64,000 nt of DNA from Muricauda sp. SCSIO 65647. GTDB taxonomy: Bacteria; Bacteroidota; Bacteroidia; Flavobacteriales; Flavobacteriaceae. The notes under the pieces are model-generated. The model ran no database searches. It was given only the letters and a program-made list of their open reading frames with translations, and was not told where the DNA came from. Location of the stretch: assembly GCF_021534965.1 (NCBI RefSeq), contig NZ_CP091037.1, forward strand, positions 1-64,000, read 5' to 3'. Below are positions 48,336-56,756 of the stretch, one piece after another. Every line of letters starts with the position of its first letter. Within the stretch, counting starts at the first letter, position 1. The position numbers and the translations under genes are program-made.

Positions 48336-48343
48336 TATCTTTG
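48336..48343 (+). promoter_or_regulatory. -7 element of the purB promoter
   Basis: TATCTTTG matches TAnnTTTG and lies 21 bases before ATG 48364. It falls within the longer reading frame and so argues against the TTG start at 48331. Confidence 0.45.
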
Positions 48344-48363
48344 CACTTTCAAAATCTGAACAG

Positions 48364-49707
48364 ATGTCTTTGAACCAATTGAACGCCATTTCACCCATTG
48401 ACGGTCGTTATCGAAACAAAACCAATTCACTTACTGCCTATTTTTCGGAAGAGGCCCTCATCAAATTCCGTGTTCAGGTTGAAATTGAGTATTTCATTGC
48501 ACTCTGCGAACTTCCATTGCCGCAACTCGCCGATTTTGACCATTCAATGTTTGCTGTACTACAAAAAATCTATTCGGATTTTTCTTCGGATGATGCCCAA
48601 GCCATTAAAGACATCGAAAAGACCACCAACCATGATGTCAAGGCCGTTGAATATTTTATCAAGGAAAAATTTGATGCCCTAGGGTTGGAAAACCGCAAAG
48701 AGTTCATCCATTTCGGATTGACCTCTCAAGATATCAACAACACCGCTATTCCGCTCTCTATAAAAGCAGCGATGAACGATGTGTACGTGCCGCTGTATTT
48801 TGAGCTTTTTGAAAAATTGAAAAATCTAGCGGCAGAGTGGGCAAACGTGCCCATGCTGGCACGAACCCACGGCCAACCCGCCTCCCCTACACGACTGGGA
48901 AAGGAAATCGAGGTTTTTGTCGAACGCATGAAGCAACAGTTCGATTTGTTGAACGATATTCCCTCTGCAGCCAAATTTGGAGGGGCCACAGGTAATTATA
49001 ATGCACATAAGGTAGCCTATCCAAATATTGACTGGAAAGCTTTTGGAAAGCAATTCGTGCAAGAAAAACTAGGGCTGCACCATTCGTTTCCCACCACTCA
49101 AATTGAGCATTACGACCATATGGCGGCGTTGTTCGACTGCCTGAAGCGTATCAATACCATTATCATCGACCTTAACCGTGATATTTGGACATACATTTCG
49201 ATGGACTATTTCAAACAGAAAATCAAAAAGGGGGAAGTTGGTTCATCTGCAATGCCCCACAAGGTGAATCCCATTGATTTTGAAAACTCCGAAGGAAACC
49301 TGGGCATTGCCAATGCCTTGTTCGAACATCTTTCGGCCAAACTGCCCATTTCAAGGTTACAACGTGACCTGACCGACAGTACGGTACTGCGAAACGTAGG
49401 GGTGCCCTTTGCCCACACCTTGGTCGCTTTTCAAGCTACTCTGAAGGGCTTGGGCAAATTGGTCTTGAACCAGAAAAGGTTTGAGCAAGACCTAGAAAAC
49501 AATTGGGCGGTAGTGGCCGAGGCCATTCAGACCATTTTACGTCGTGAGGGGTACCCGAATCCTTATGAGGCTTTAAAGGGATTGACCCGTACCCATGAGA
49601 AAATTACCGAAAAGTCTATTGCCGATTTCATCGATACGCTTGACATTGCCACAGAAATAAAGGAAGAGCTCAAAAAAATAACCCCAGCGAATTACACTGG
49701 GGTCTGA
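48364..49707 (+). CDS. purB: Adenylosuccinate lyase
   Basis: Catalyses two fumarate-releasing steps in purine synthesis, forming AICAR and AMP. The 447-residue protein begins MSLNQLNAISPIDGRYRNKT and contains KTTNHDVKAVEYFIKE, FIHFGLTSQDINNTA (catalytic region), TRTHGQPASPTRLGKE, and the mobile signature loop GSSAMPHKVNPIDFENSEGN with the catalytic Ser. It belongs to the E. coli-like PurB type. The last codons (ITPANYTGV) encode the arms of a hairpin that serves as the terminator of the convergent mscS gene. Confidence 0.97.
   Translation: MSLNQLNAISPIDGRYRNKTNSLTAYFSEEALIKFRVQVEIEYFIALCELPLPQLADFDHSMFAVLQKIYSDFSSDDAQAIKDIEKTTNHDVKAVEYFIKEKFDALGLENRKEFIHFGLTSQDINNTAIPLSIKAAMNDVYVPLYFELFEKLKNLAAEWANVPMLARTHGQPASPTRLGKEIEVFVERMKQQFDLLNDIPSAAKFGGATGNYNAHKVAYPNIDWKAFGKQFVQEKLGLHHSFPTTQIEHYDHMAALFDCLKRINTIIIDLNRDIWTYISMDYFKQKIKKGEVGSSAMPHKVNPIDFENSEGNLGIANALFEHLSAKLPISRLQRDLTDSTVLRNVGVPFAHTLVAFQATLKGLGKLVLNQKRFEQDLENNWAVVAEAIQTILRREGYPNPYEALKGLTRTHEKITEKSIADFIDTLDIATEIKEELKKITPANYTGV
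49671..49703 (-). terminator. Terminator of mscS lying inside the 3' end of purB
   Basis: ACCCCAG (49681-49687) and CTGGGGT (49697-49703) form a 7-bp stem with a 9-base loop. On the minus strand TATTTTTTTG follows directly; on the plus strand no T-run follows. It therefore ends the leftward mscS transcript while coding for the end of PurB. Confidence 0.8.
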
Positions 49708-49783
49708 TGTCATATCGGTTCGAACGTAGTTGAGAACGATTAAATCAGCTGTGCTGCACTCAATGTGACAAATTGCTATTGTT

Positions 49784-50593
49784 TTATTTGTTGATCTGTA
49801 CTTCGTGTGGGTAAGGTATTTCGATACCGGCTTTGTCAAGTGCCAATTTACAACCTTCATACGTAGCGAAGTAAACATCCCAATAATCCTCTGGTTTGCA
49901 GAAAGGGCGTACCGCAAAGTTTACCGAACTATCGGCCAATTCCATTACGTTTACCGAAGGGGCCGGGTCTTTCAATACTTGTGGGTTTGAGGTGAGCACC
50001 TCCATTAATACTTCTTTGGTTTTTTTGATATCCTCGTCATAACCTACACCAATTACCGTGTCGACACGAATCTTACCTTCGGCCGTATAATTGATAATGT
50101 TACCATTGGCCATGGCCCCATTGGGAATAATGGCCAGCTTGTTTTCGGGAGTGGTAAGCTTTGTCGTGAAAATTTCAATCTCTTTGACAACCCCCAACAC
50201 ATCTTGTGCTTCTATGAGGTCTCCTATTCGATAGGGCTTAAAAATCATAATGAGCACTCCCCCAGCGAAATTTGACAAAGATCCCTGAAGGGCAAGACCC
50301 ACCGCGAGACCGGCAGCGGCAATAACTGCGGCAAAGGTGGTCACGTTGACACCTAATTGGCTTATCACCACCAAAATCAAAACTACCTTTAGGGCCCATG
50401 AAATCAAGTTCAACAAAAAGCGTTGCAGCGATTCATCATACTTGCTCTTGGCCATTCCTTTACGCATAAAGCCCATAATTTTCTTAATTACCCATGAGCC
50501 GATGATGAATATCAGAATGGCCCCAAGTACTTTTGGGCCATACTCAACAGTAAAATCGATTGCTTTGTCTATCCAGACCTGTGCATTTTCCAT
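49784..50593 (-). CDS. Small-conductance mechanosensitive channel (MscS family)
   Basis: Inner-membrane tension-gated channel that releases solutes on osmotic downshock. The 269-residue length is that of classical MscS. Three hydrophobic segments (about 20-36, 58-80, 88-112) include the pore helix VTTFAAVIAAAGLAVGLALQGSLSNFAGGVLIM with its Ala-Gly packing pattern, followed by the cytoplasmic beta domain (YRIGDLIEAQDVLGVVKEIEIF, IIPNGAMANGNIINYT). It ends with a short polar C-terminus. It is transcribed alone and terminated within purB. Confidence 0.95.
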   Translation of the reverse strand: MENAQVWIDKAIDFTVEYGPKVLGAILIFIIGSWVIKKIMGFMRKGMAKSKYDESLQRFLLNLISWALKVVLILVVISQLGVNVTTFAAVIAAAGLAVGLALQGSLSNFAGGVLIMIFKPYRIGDLIEAQDVLGVVKEIEIFTTKLTTPENKLAIIPNGAMANGNIINYTAEGKIRVDTVIGVGYDEDIKKTKEVLMEVLTSNPQVLKDPAPSVNVMELADSSVNFAVRPFCKPEDYWDVYFATYEGCKLALDKAGIEIPYPHEVQINK

Positions 50594-50682
50594 CTTTTTT
50601 TGGTTTTTGTTAGTGTTTCTTTTTGATAAGACCCCAAGATAAAAAGAAAAGTCACATCACCTTATAGGTCAACACAATGGAA

Positions 50683-50720
50683 ACAAAAAAATCCCGAAAG
50701 ATGTCCATCTCTCGGGATTT
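50683..50720 (-). terminator. Terminator of the sigma-DUF4252 operon
   Basis: On the minus strand ATCCCGA and TCGGGAT (positions 50718-50691) form the stem, extended by AGATG/ATCT inside, and are followed by TTTTTTTG. Confidence 0.88.
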
Positions 50721-50743
50721 CTGCAATCAGTTGGGCAATTGGT

Positions 50744-51283
50744 TTATCCTTTCAGAAATTTTCCAATTTCACCAAGGCCTTCACCTTTGTATTCTGATTT
50801 TTGTATGGCCTGCATCAGTTGTACGATATGGGCCGGGTTCATGTCTTTTCCCAAAACCCGTACCAATGCAAAACCTTTTTCCTTGCTGTCGCCATAGATA
50901 ATGACTTCGTCAATGGCATCTTCGTCACCCATGTATTTAATGACCCCTTTACCATACTGTGAATTGATTTTCATCAACTCAACGAATTCATCATCTTTTA
51001 GAATCTCCTTCACCTTGGCCTTTTCCAACTTATAATCGCCAACATTCTCTGACGTCTTTTTAAAGGCCAACAGATTGAACTTTTTAAGTGATTCGACAGC
51101 TTCTCGTTGAACATCGGTCAGGTCAACCTCATCCATCTTCAAAATGCTCGCGGGAATATCCAACGAAATGAAATTCGGGTTTTCCTTGTTGTCAACATAA
51201 TATTCTTGCAGACTCTGCTGTGAAGAACAGGAAGCAAATATTATGGCCATGGTCACCAATGCTGTTTTAACTATATTTCTCAT
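50744..51283 (-). CDS. DUF4252 lipoprotein (most divergent of three)
   Basis: This 179-residue protein has a lipoprotein signal peptide (residues 1-19, IIFASC, no acidic surface signal) and one DUF4252 domain: FISLDIPASILKM, FVELMKINSQYGKGVIKYM and a short C-terminus (AIQKSEYKGEGLGEI). It resembles the next two genes in plan but differs more in sequence and is the only lipidated copy. DUF4252 function is unknown. It is the last gene of the operon started by the ECF sigma factor, 83 bases after the middle copy. Confidence 0.82.
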   Translation of the reverse strand: MRNIVKTALVTMAIIFASCSSQQSLQEYYVDNKENPNFISLDIPASILKMDEVDLTDVQREAVESLKKFNLLAFKKTSENVGDYKLEKAKVKEILKDDEFVELMKINSQYGKGVIKYMGDEDAIDEVIIYGDSKEKGFALVRVLGKDMNPAHIVQLMQAIQKSEYKGEGLGEIGKFLKG

Positions 51284-51366
51284 GTTCTATTCTTTGATTG
51301 ATTCTTGTCTATACGTATTGGCAGACCGGTTTTTGTTACACTTGCCTGCCAACAACTTATCCTTTT

Positions 51367-51915
51367 TTATTCTCCTTTTTTGCCCGCTTTGTTCAATTCT
51401 TTGGGCAGGTTCATCTTCTTGGTCAATGTACCCACTTTGGTCAAGTCAATGTCACCGGTCATGGTCAAAAGCACTGTTTCGAAATGTTTGCCGTCTTTCC
51501 CCATCTTTTCTTCATCGATACCCGTGACGAACATCAATAATTCTTCAACATGGCTATCATCCTTTCCATTTCGAACAAAGAATTTGACATTGGTGTCACC
51601 ATCTTTGACTTTCATCAATTCTACCAATTTAGATGATTTCACGTACTTCTTGACTGTTGAGGCCATATCAGATGTGACCTTGTCGTTGTCTGAAACGAAG
51701 ACCTTGATATTCTTGATTGAATTGGCCAATTCGGCAAAGGCCTGGCTCTCTTCATCGTCTTGGTTCTCGCTAATTTTAGAGACGATATCAATCATACCTT
51801 TATTGATAATGACCGAACCGACATCTTCTGAATCTTCATACTTGTCAAAAAGAGATTGTGAAAATCCGCTTAGTGAAACAAAGAGAACCAACGCAAATGT
51901 TACCAACTTTTTCAT
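51367..51915 (-). CDS. DUF4252 secreted protein (middle copy)
   Basis: This 182-residue protein has a cleavable signal peptide (residues 1-20, LSGFSQS) and a DUF4252 domain. It is very close to the next upstream copy: the SLFDKYED start, LVELMKVKDGDTNVKFFVRNGKDDSHVEELLMFVTG, TMTGDIDLTKVGTLTKKMNLPKELNKAGKKGE all have near-identical counterparts there. The ATG 51915 leaves a 7-base gap to its neighbour; an in-frame GTG at 51933 would overlap it and is less likely. Periplasmic or outer-membrane location is expected; role unknown. Confidence 0.83.
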   Translation of the reverse strand: MKKLVTFALVLFVSLSGFSQSLFDKYEDSEDVGSVIINKGMIDIVSKISENQDDEESQAFAELANSIKNIKVFVSDNDKVTSDMASTVKKYVKSSKLVELMKVKDGDTNVKFFVRNGKDDSHVEELLMFVTGIDEEKMGKDGKHFETVLLTMTGDIDLTKVGTLTKKMNLPKELNKAGKKGE

Positions 51916-51922
51916 CTTACCC

Positions 51923-52471
51923 TTATTTTTCACCTTTCTTACCTGCCTTGTTCAGTTCTTCGGGCAAATTCATCTTTTTGGTCAATGAATTGATCTTGTT
52001 CAAATCGATATCTCCCGTTAACGATAGCAGTACCGTTTCAAAAGATCTGCCGTCGGCCTCTACTTCTTTTAAACCTGTCACGAACATCAACAGCTCACTG
52101 ACATGGTCATCATCTTTCCCTTCTTTGATATAGAACTTTACATTGGTGTCTTTGTCTTTTATCCTCATCAGTTCTGTCAAACGGGAAGATTTCAAATATT
52201 TGCCGACCGATGATTTCATATCATCACCAATAGACTTGTTATCAGTGGTAAATACCTTTAAGCTTTTGATGCTCTTGGCAATGTCCATGAATTCTTGGGC
52301 CTCGGGATCGTCGGTTTCGACGTCTATCTTGGCCAACAGGTTGAACATACTCTGGTTGACGATGACCGAGGTCACCTCATCCAACTCTTCGTATTTATCA
52401 AAAAGTGACTGTGAGATACCGGCTACCGGTAAAAGGGCCACTAAAAGAATCAACATATACTTTTTCATCAT
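51923..52471 (-). CDS. DUF4252 secreted protein (upstream copy)
   Basis: This 182-residue protein has a signal peptide (residues 1-20, PVAGISQS), then SLFDKYEELDEVTSVIVNQSMFNLLAKID and the LTELMRIKDKDTNVKFYIKEGKDDDHVSELLMFVTG and GDIDLNKINSLTKKMNLPEELNKAGKKGEK blocks. It and the next gene are clear tandem duplicates. It begins 8 bases after the membrane protein gene that follows the ECF sigma factor. DUF4252 function is unknown; the operon suggests an envelope role under control of that sigma factor. Confidence 0.83.
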   Translation of the reverse strand: MMKKYMLILLVALLPVAGISQSLFDKYEELDEVTSVIVNQSMFNLLAKIDVETDDPEAQEFMDIAKSIKSLKVFTTDNKSIGDDMKSSVGKYLKSSRLTELMRIKDKDTNVKFYIKEGKDDDHVSELLMFVTGLKEVEADGRSFETVLLSLTGDIDLNKINSLTKKMNLPEELNKAGKKGEK

Positions 52472-52479
52472 TTCTGTTT

Positions 52480-52917
52480 TTAATTTTTGTTATAGATTTT
52501 TTGTTTCGCGGCTTCAAACTCTTGCAGATAGGCCACTTTCTCGGTGCCCTTGCCAAAATTCTCGGCCAACAGGTTCAATGCTTTTCTAGTTTCTTGATAT
52601 GCATATTCTGCCTGCTTTCTTTCTTGGTAATCTTGATAGCTGTCATTACCAAAATAGATGCCAAAAGCCAAAACTGCCACTGCTGCAACGGAAATCCATC
52701 TGTAATAAATTGTCTTTCTAGGGGTTAATGGAACCTGCTTGGTGTACCGCTCTTGCTTGGCGTTGGAAAAATAGTTGAACATCGGCCTATACTGCTCAAG
52801 ATGTGGTGCGACCCCATCCTGTGCAAAGTATTCGCGCAATGTTTTCTCTTCAGCGACCGTAGTGGTGGCCTCGAAATACTTTTCCAATAATTTTTCTATG
52901 TTCTTATCCAATTCCAT
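52480..52917 (-). CDS. Membrane protein in the position of an anti-sigma factor
   Basis: This 145-residue protein has a cytoplasmic N-terminal half (ELDKNIEKLLEKYFEATTTVAEEKTLREYF), a single transmembrane helix at about 75-90 (WISVAAVAVLAFGIYFG) and a short, helical periplasmic end. The N-terminal pattern (a helix followed by EKYFEATTT-type sequence) is common in Bacteroidota proteins next to ECF sigma genes. It lacks the zinc-binding His-Cys motif of ZAS anti-sigma factors. It overlaps the sigma gene by 14 bases. Anti-sigma function is inferred from position and topology only. Confidence 0.65.
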   Translation of the reverse strand: MELDKNIEKLLEKYFEATTTVAEEKTLREYFAQDGVAPHLEQYRPMFNYFSNAKQERYTKQVPLTPRKTIYYRWISVAAVAVLAFGIYFGNDSYQDYQERKQAEYAYQETRKALNLLAENFGKGTEKVAYLQEFEAAKQKIYNKN

Positions 52918-53413
52918 AGCTATGTTTTTCCAATAATTTTTCTCTTACTGTCTTTCTGGCCCTTGACAATGCCACGCGCACTGCAGTGGGCTTCATGTCC
53001 AACAACTCACATATCTCTTCAAAATCATATTCTTCCACATCCCTGAGCTGAAGTACCATTTTTTGCTGCTCTGGCAATTCTTCCATGATACGCTCTACCC
53101 AGTTGACACTATCTTGGGCTTCCATCTGTTTCTGCAAAGAGGTTTTTTCGTCCCTGTAATTGCTATGAACCAGTTTCAAATTGGCCGCTTGCTTTGACTT
53201 TAACCGATCTAGGCAAAAATTCTTGGTCATGGTCATCGCAAAGGCCTCTACACTTCTCATTTGCCCCATTTCATCTTGCTTGGCCCAGAGCTTCATCAAA
53301 ATCTCCTGTGTCGCATCTTCAGCTTCTTCCCTAGAGACCAGCAAACGTTTTGCCAATCTATAGAGCTTGTCTTTAAAGGGCATGACCGCATTTAAAAATT
53401 CACTCTGTTTCAT
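52904..53413 (-). CDS. ECF-type RNA polymerase sigma factor
   Basis: This 169-residue sigma-70 relative has region 2 (KDKLYRLAKRLLVSREEAEDATQEILMKLW, then MTKNFCLDRLKSKQ) and region 4 (LPEQQKMVLQLRDVEEYDFEEICELLDMKPTAVRVALSRARKTVRE), and lacks regions 1 and 3, as in the extracytoplasmic-function group. ATG 53413 gives the normal start; a GTG 8 codons earlier is unlikely. It opens an operon with a membrane protein and three DUF4252 genes, so it probably controls an envelope response including those genes. Confidence 0.92.
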   Translation of the reverse strand: MKQSEFLNAVMPFKDKLYRLAKRLLVSREEAEDATQEILMKLWAKQDEMGQMRSVEAFAMTMTKNFCLDRLKSKQAANLKLVHSNYRDEKTSLQKQMEAQDSVNWVERIMEELPEQQKMVLQLRDVEEYDFEEICELLDMKPTAVRVALSRARKTVREKLLEKHSYGIG

Positions 53414-53610
53414 CGGTTGTTCAGTCGTTGTCAGCACTTTTATTGTTGCTTACACCTTGATGACGAAGTACGTCGAAATTTGTTACAAAAAATTTTTATT
53501 TCCTTTCAATGTAAGTAATTTAGGGTTTTTGGAACCAAAGTTGTTGTATTACCAATAGATCCCTTTTTTTCTTTGGAACATTTATTGATACACAATCGTA
53601 AAAAAATACT

Positions 53611-55044
53611 ATGAAAAAATTCCTTCTGTCGTTTTTGGCTGTTTCTTTGTTGTTCATTGGCTGCAATAATGATGATGATGGTGGCCTGGCCAACGATATA
53701 GTAGTACAAAATTTCATGTGGCGGGCCATGAATCTTTGGTATTTCTGGCAAGCTGAAGTACCTGATTTAGACGATGACCGATTTACCACTCAAGCCGATT
53801 ATGAATCGTATTTGGCAGGCACTTCAGACCCTGAACAATTCTATGAACAAATTCAGTTTAATGAAGACCGCTTTAGTTTTTTGAACAGTGACTACACAGA
53901 ATTGGTGAACAATTTGGCCGGTATTTCAAAAAGTAATGGATTGGAGTTCGGCCTGGTATTTTTTGCCAATAGCAATGATCTTTTTGGCTATGTACGCTAT
54001 ATCATTCCAAATTCAGATGCCTCTACAAAAGATATTCAACGAGGTGATTTGTTCACGGCCGTGGATGGTCAAACCTTGAATTCGAATAATTACGTAGATC
54101 TATTGTTTGGAGATAACGATACCTATACCCTTACTATGGCAACCGCAAATGGCAATACCATTGAACCCAATGGCGAAGAGGTTACACTCACCAAAATGGA
54201 AGGTTTGGTCGAGAACCCTATTCATGTTGCCAGCACGTTGGATGTAGGCGGACAAAAGATAGGCTATTTGATGTACAATGGCTTCACCCGTGATTTTAAT
54301 GATGAATTGAACAGCGCGTTTGGGCAATTCGTGGCTGATGGAGTAACAGATTTGGTGCTCGACCTACGCTATAACCCTGGAGGGTCGGTGAATTCATCAC
54401 GTTTATTGGCCAGTATGGTTTATGGCACCAACACCAATGAGCTTTATATCAGACAACGCTGGAATGACAAAATACAGTCGCAATTGAGCTCAGAACAATT
54501 AAACGATTATTTCGCCAATTCGGTAAATGGTTCCGCTTTGAACACTTTGAACCTAAATCGTGTGTTTGTTCTGACCACTGGCAGTTCTGCATCAGCGAGT
54601 GAATTGGTCATCAACGGACTTGACCCTTATGTTGAAATCACCCAAATTGGTGAGACCACCCGCGGTAAAAATGAATTTTCAATTACGATGGTAGATGATC
54701 CGGGCAATGACTATGTCTACTCCTCTTCACGAGAAAATCAAATAAACCCGAATAATAGCTGGGCCATTCAACCGTTGGTCGGGCGAAATGAAAATGCAGA
54801 TGGTTTTTCAGATTATACTGACGGACTGGCTCCTGATGTTTTCTTTGAAGAAGATTTGACCAACTTGGGTGTTTTGGGCGATGTAAACGAACCTTTTCTG
54901 GCAAGGGCCATTGAGGAAATTACGAATGCCTCGAGCAAAAGAAGCTTTGAAGTCATACTTCCGGCAAGGGCCATCACAAATTCTAAAATGTTCACTCCTT
55001 TAAAAGATAACATGTACATTGACAAGCCCTTGGGCTTTCAATAA
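53611..55044 (+). CDS. S41-family C-terminal processing peptidase, surface lipoprotein
   Basis: This 477-residue protein has a lipobox (LLFIGC, Cys17-18) followed by NNDDDGG, the acidic run that directs Bacteroidota lipoproteins to the cell surface. A PDZ-like region (about 125-200; IQRGDLFTAVDGQTLNS) precedes the S41 catalytic core: DLVLDLRYNPGGSVNSS, then TGSSASASELVINGL with the nucleophile Ser, and the GETTRGKNEFS segment. It cleaves proteins near the C-terminus by family analogy; its substrate is unknown. It is transcribed divergently from the ECF operon. Confidence 0.9.
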   Translation: MKKFLLSFLAVSLLFIGCNNDDDGGLANDIVVQNFMWRAMNLWYFWQAEVPDLDDDRFTTQADYESYLAGTSDPEQFYEQIQFNEDRFSFLNSDYTELVNNLAGISKSNGLEFGLVFFANSNDLFGYVRYIIPNSDASTKDIQRGDLFTAVDGQTLNSNNYVDLLFGDNDTYTLTMATANGNTIEPNGEEVTLTKMEGLVENPIHVASTLDVGGQKIGYLMYNGFTRDFNDELNSAFGQFVADGVTDLVLDLRYNPGGSVNSSRLLASMVYGTNTNELYIRQRWNDKIQSQLSSEQLNDYFANSVNGSALNTLNLNRVFVLTTGSSASASELVINGLDPYVEITQIGETTRGKNEFSITMVDDPGNDYVYSSSRENQINPNNSWAIQPLVGRNENADGFSDYTDGLAPDVFFEEDLTNLGVLGDVNEPFLARAIEEITNASSKRSFEVILPARAITNSKMFTPLKDNMYIDKPLGFQ

Positions 55045-55122
55045 AAAAGAGCGGCCATTATTGGATCGTTCTTGGCCATAACGGTTTTCATGGCCTAAAT
55101 CGTGATCAATCAAAAAGCTCGA

Positions 55123-55839
55123 TTAATTTTCGAGTGCTAAATCACAATACCAAAAACCATATTCTTGTTGCATCGCCCCTTCTTCTGATTGTGGGGCGGG
55201 ATAGGTTCGATATATGATTTTCCCTTTTGAGAAGTAGACAGGTTTCTTAAAAATAGGACCATCAAAACAAAAGGTGTGAAACTCTCCATTCTCTCCACAG
55301 GGGTCGACATTTTTGGGCAAATCGTTCAAAAAGTCGTGGTCTATCAGACGGCCACAGAATGATTTGGGCAATAGTTCTGCATTACAGCATATGACAATTG
55401 CCTTGAATCCGTTGTCGATAAAGTCAAGCAGTAACCTTTTGCTGTCTTTTTTCCACAAAGGAAAAATGGCCTTGATTCCCATTTGGGCGAGCATGGTTTC
55501 CCGATAGTTTCTTAAATCTTCCAAAAAAATATCGCCAAAAACGGTATGGGTATATCCCCGTGCCTTAAGTGCTGTCAGTTTTTCGGTCATGAGATGATGG
55601 TAATCTTCCATGGACGGGCTTTCATCCAATTCCAGCACCTCAAGGGGAATTTCTATTGCTCTTGCCTGTTCTTCTAAAATACTTCTATGCAGGCCATGCA
55701 TCGACACCCGATCGTATTTCACGTTGATGGTGGTCAGCAAAAGTTCGACTGCCAAGCTTTTTTCTTCTTGTATGGAATGCAGCGCCATGGCTGCATCCTT
55801 ACCACTACTCCAGTTAAAAAAGGTTTTGGGTCTATCCAT
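55123..55839 (-). CDS. DUF71/COG2102 PP-loop ATPase (Dph6 family), likely B12 salvage type
   Basis: This 238-residue protein belongs to the N-type PP-loop ATPases: WSSGKDAAMALH (residues 12-23) is the ATP pyrophosphatase loop, HGLHRSILEEQARAI and FGDIFLEDLRNYRE follow, and DPCGENGEFHTF is the family's C-terminal signature. Eukaryotic and archaeal relatives (Dph6) amidate diphthine, but bacteria lack diphthamide; a published comparative analysis of the family predicted that some bacterial members act in B12 salvage. Its position beside a BtuF-like gene and a riboswitch-controlled BtuB supports that. It overlaps the BtuF-like gene by 8 bases. The reaction is unknown. Confidence 0.85.
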   Translation of the reverse strand: MDRPKTFFNWSSGKDAAMALHSIQEEKSLAVELLLTTINVKYDRVSMHGLHRSILEEQARAIEIPLEVLELDESPSMEDYHHLMTEKLTALKARGYTHTVFGDIFLEDLRNYRETMLAQMGIKAIFPLWKKDSKRLLLDFIDNGFKAIVICCNAELLPKSFCGRLIDHDFLNDLPKNVDPCGENGEFHTFCFDGPIFKKPVYFSKGKIIYRTYPAPQSEEGAMQQEYGFWYCDLALEN

Positions 55840-56662
55840 ATTTCGCTATCCATTTTGAAAATAGTTGATGAAGCAATGGCAACCCTTCCATCAATGCCGC
55901 AGGTCCGGGTTGAAGAATGATTTCAGACTTGATTTCAAAGACATCATCTCTTCTTACGGCTGTAATGTTCTGCCAATTGGGGCGTTGCAACATCTTTTGT
56001 TTTTTGAACATTTTACCGCACCAAGAAGCCAAGATGATGTCTGGATTTCTTCTGACCAACTCATTTTTATCTTCAATGATGCGGTCTTTTGCCAGTGACG
56101 CTCTACGGTTTTCAGGAAAAACATCGTTTCCTCCCGCCAATTCAATCAGTTCACTTACCCATTGGATTCCTGTTATAAGGGGGTCGTACCACTCTTCAAA
56201 ATACACTTTCGGCTTTTTGTTCCAATCACTTGTGCTTTGCCCGATCTGACGGATATTGGTTTCGATTTTTTGTACTAGGTGCATAGCCTGCTCCCTTTTA
56301 TCTACCAAAGCACCCAACTGTACCATCATTTCCAAAATACCTTGTACACTTCTGTGATTGTTGATCCAAACCGTAACTCCCCTTTTGATCAATTCTTTGG
56401 CGATGGTGGCCTGAATATCTGAAAAACCAATGACCAGATCTGGCCGTAATGCGAGAATTTCGTCTATGTTGGCATCAACAAAAGTGGACACTTTTGGTTT
56501 TTCTTTTCTAGCTCTTTTCGGTCGGACCGTAAACCCGGAAACACCTACTATTCTTGATTCCTCACCAAGCAAATACAGGGTTTCCGTTGTCTCTTCGGTC
56601 AGACATACAATACGTTTAGGGCCATAGTCAGTATCTGGCCGTTGATTTGTGGTGCTTTTCAT
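55832..56662 (-). CDS. BtuF-like corrinoid-binding protein without signal peptide
   Basis: This 276-residue protein has the helical-backbone periplasmic-binding fold of BtuF/FecB: PKRIVCLTEETTETLYLLGEE, DEILALRPDLVIGFSDIQATIA and the NPDIILASWCGK block. ATG 56662 begins directly MKSTTNQRPDTDYGPKR with no hydrophobic export segment or lipobox; a GTG three codons earlier adds none. It is thus predicted cytoplasmic, unusual for this fold. It is followed by and overlaps the DUF71 gene, suggesting the two proteins work on the same corrinoid. It could also be an unusual exported protein; transport is not evident. Confidence 0.8.
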   Translation of the reverse strand: MKSTTNQRPDTDYGPKRIVCLTEETTETLYLLGEESRIVGVSGFTVRPKRARKEKPKVSTFVDANIDEILALRPDLVIGFSDIQATIAKELIKRGVTVWINNHRSVQGILEMMVQLGALVDKREQAMHLVQKIETNIRQIGQSTSDWNKKPKVYFEEWYDPLITGIQWVSELIELAGGNDVFPENRRASLAKDRIIEDKNELVRRNPDIILASWCGKMFKKQKMLQRPNWQNITAVRRDDVFEIKSEIILQPGPAALMEGLPLLHQLFSKWIAKYG

Positions 56663-56727
56663 TGATTTCACTCATTAGCTGATATGTACTTTGACACAAG
56701 ACTTACAGTTTCTATACGTTTCTGACG

Positions 56728-56756
56728 CGAATTTCACGAATGCACACGAATTATTA
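56728..56756. repeat. Short periodic CGAATT-rich repeat
   Basis: CGAATTTCA, CGAATGCACA and CGAATTATTA follow each other with a period of 9-10 bases. It resembles the degenerate ACGAATT-type intergenic repeats seen in several Bacteroidota. It lies between the BtuF-like gene and the terminator of the upstream operon. Confidence 0.35.

Noticed and set aside
51305-51988. 227-codon plus-strand frame across the DUF4252 genes
   Set aside because: It is the reverse strand of two clear secreted proteins and is rich in Ser, Thr and Phe, as expected for an antisense shadow.
55123-55839. Diphthine--ammonia ligase as the function of the DUF71 protein
   Set aside because: Diphthamide is not made in bacteria, and the neighbours concern B12, so the eukaryotic and archaeal role was not transferred.
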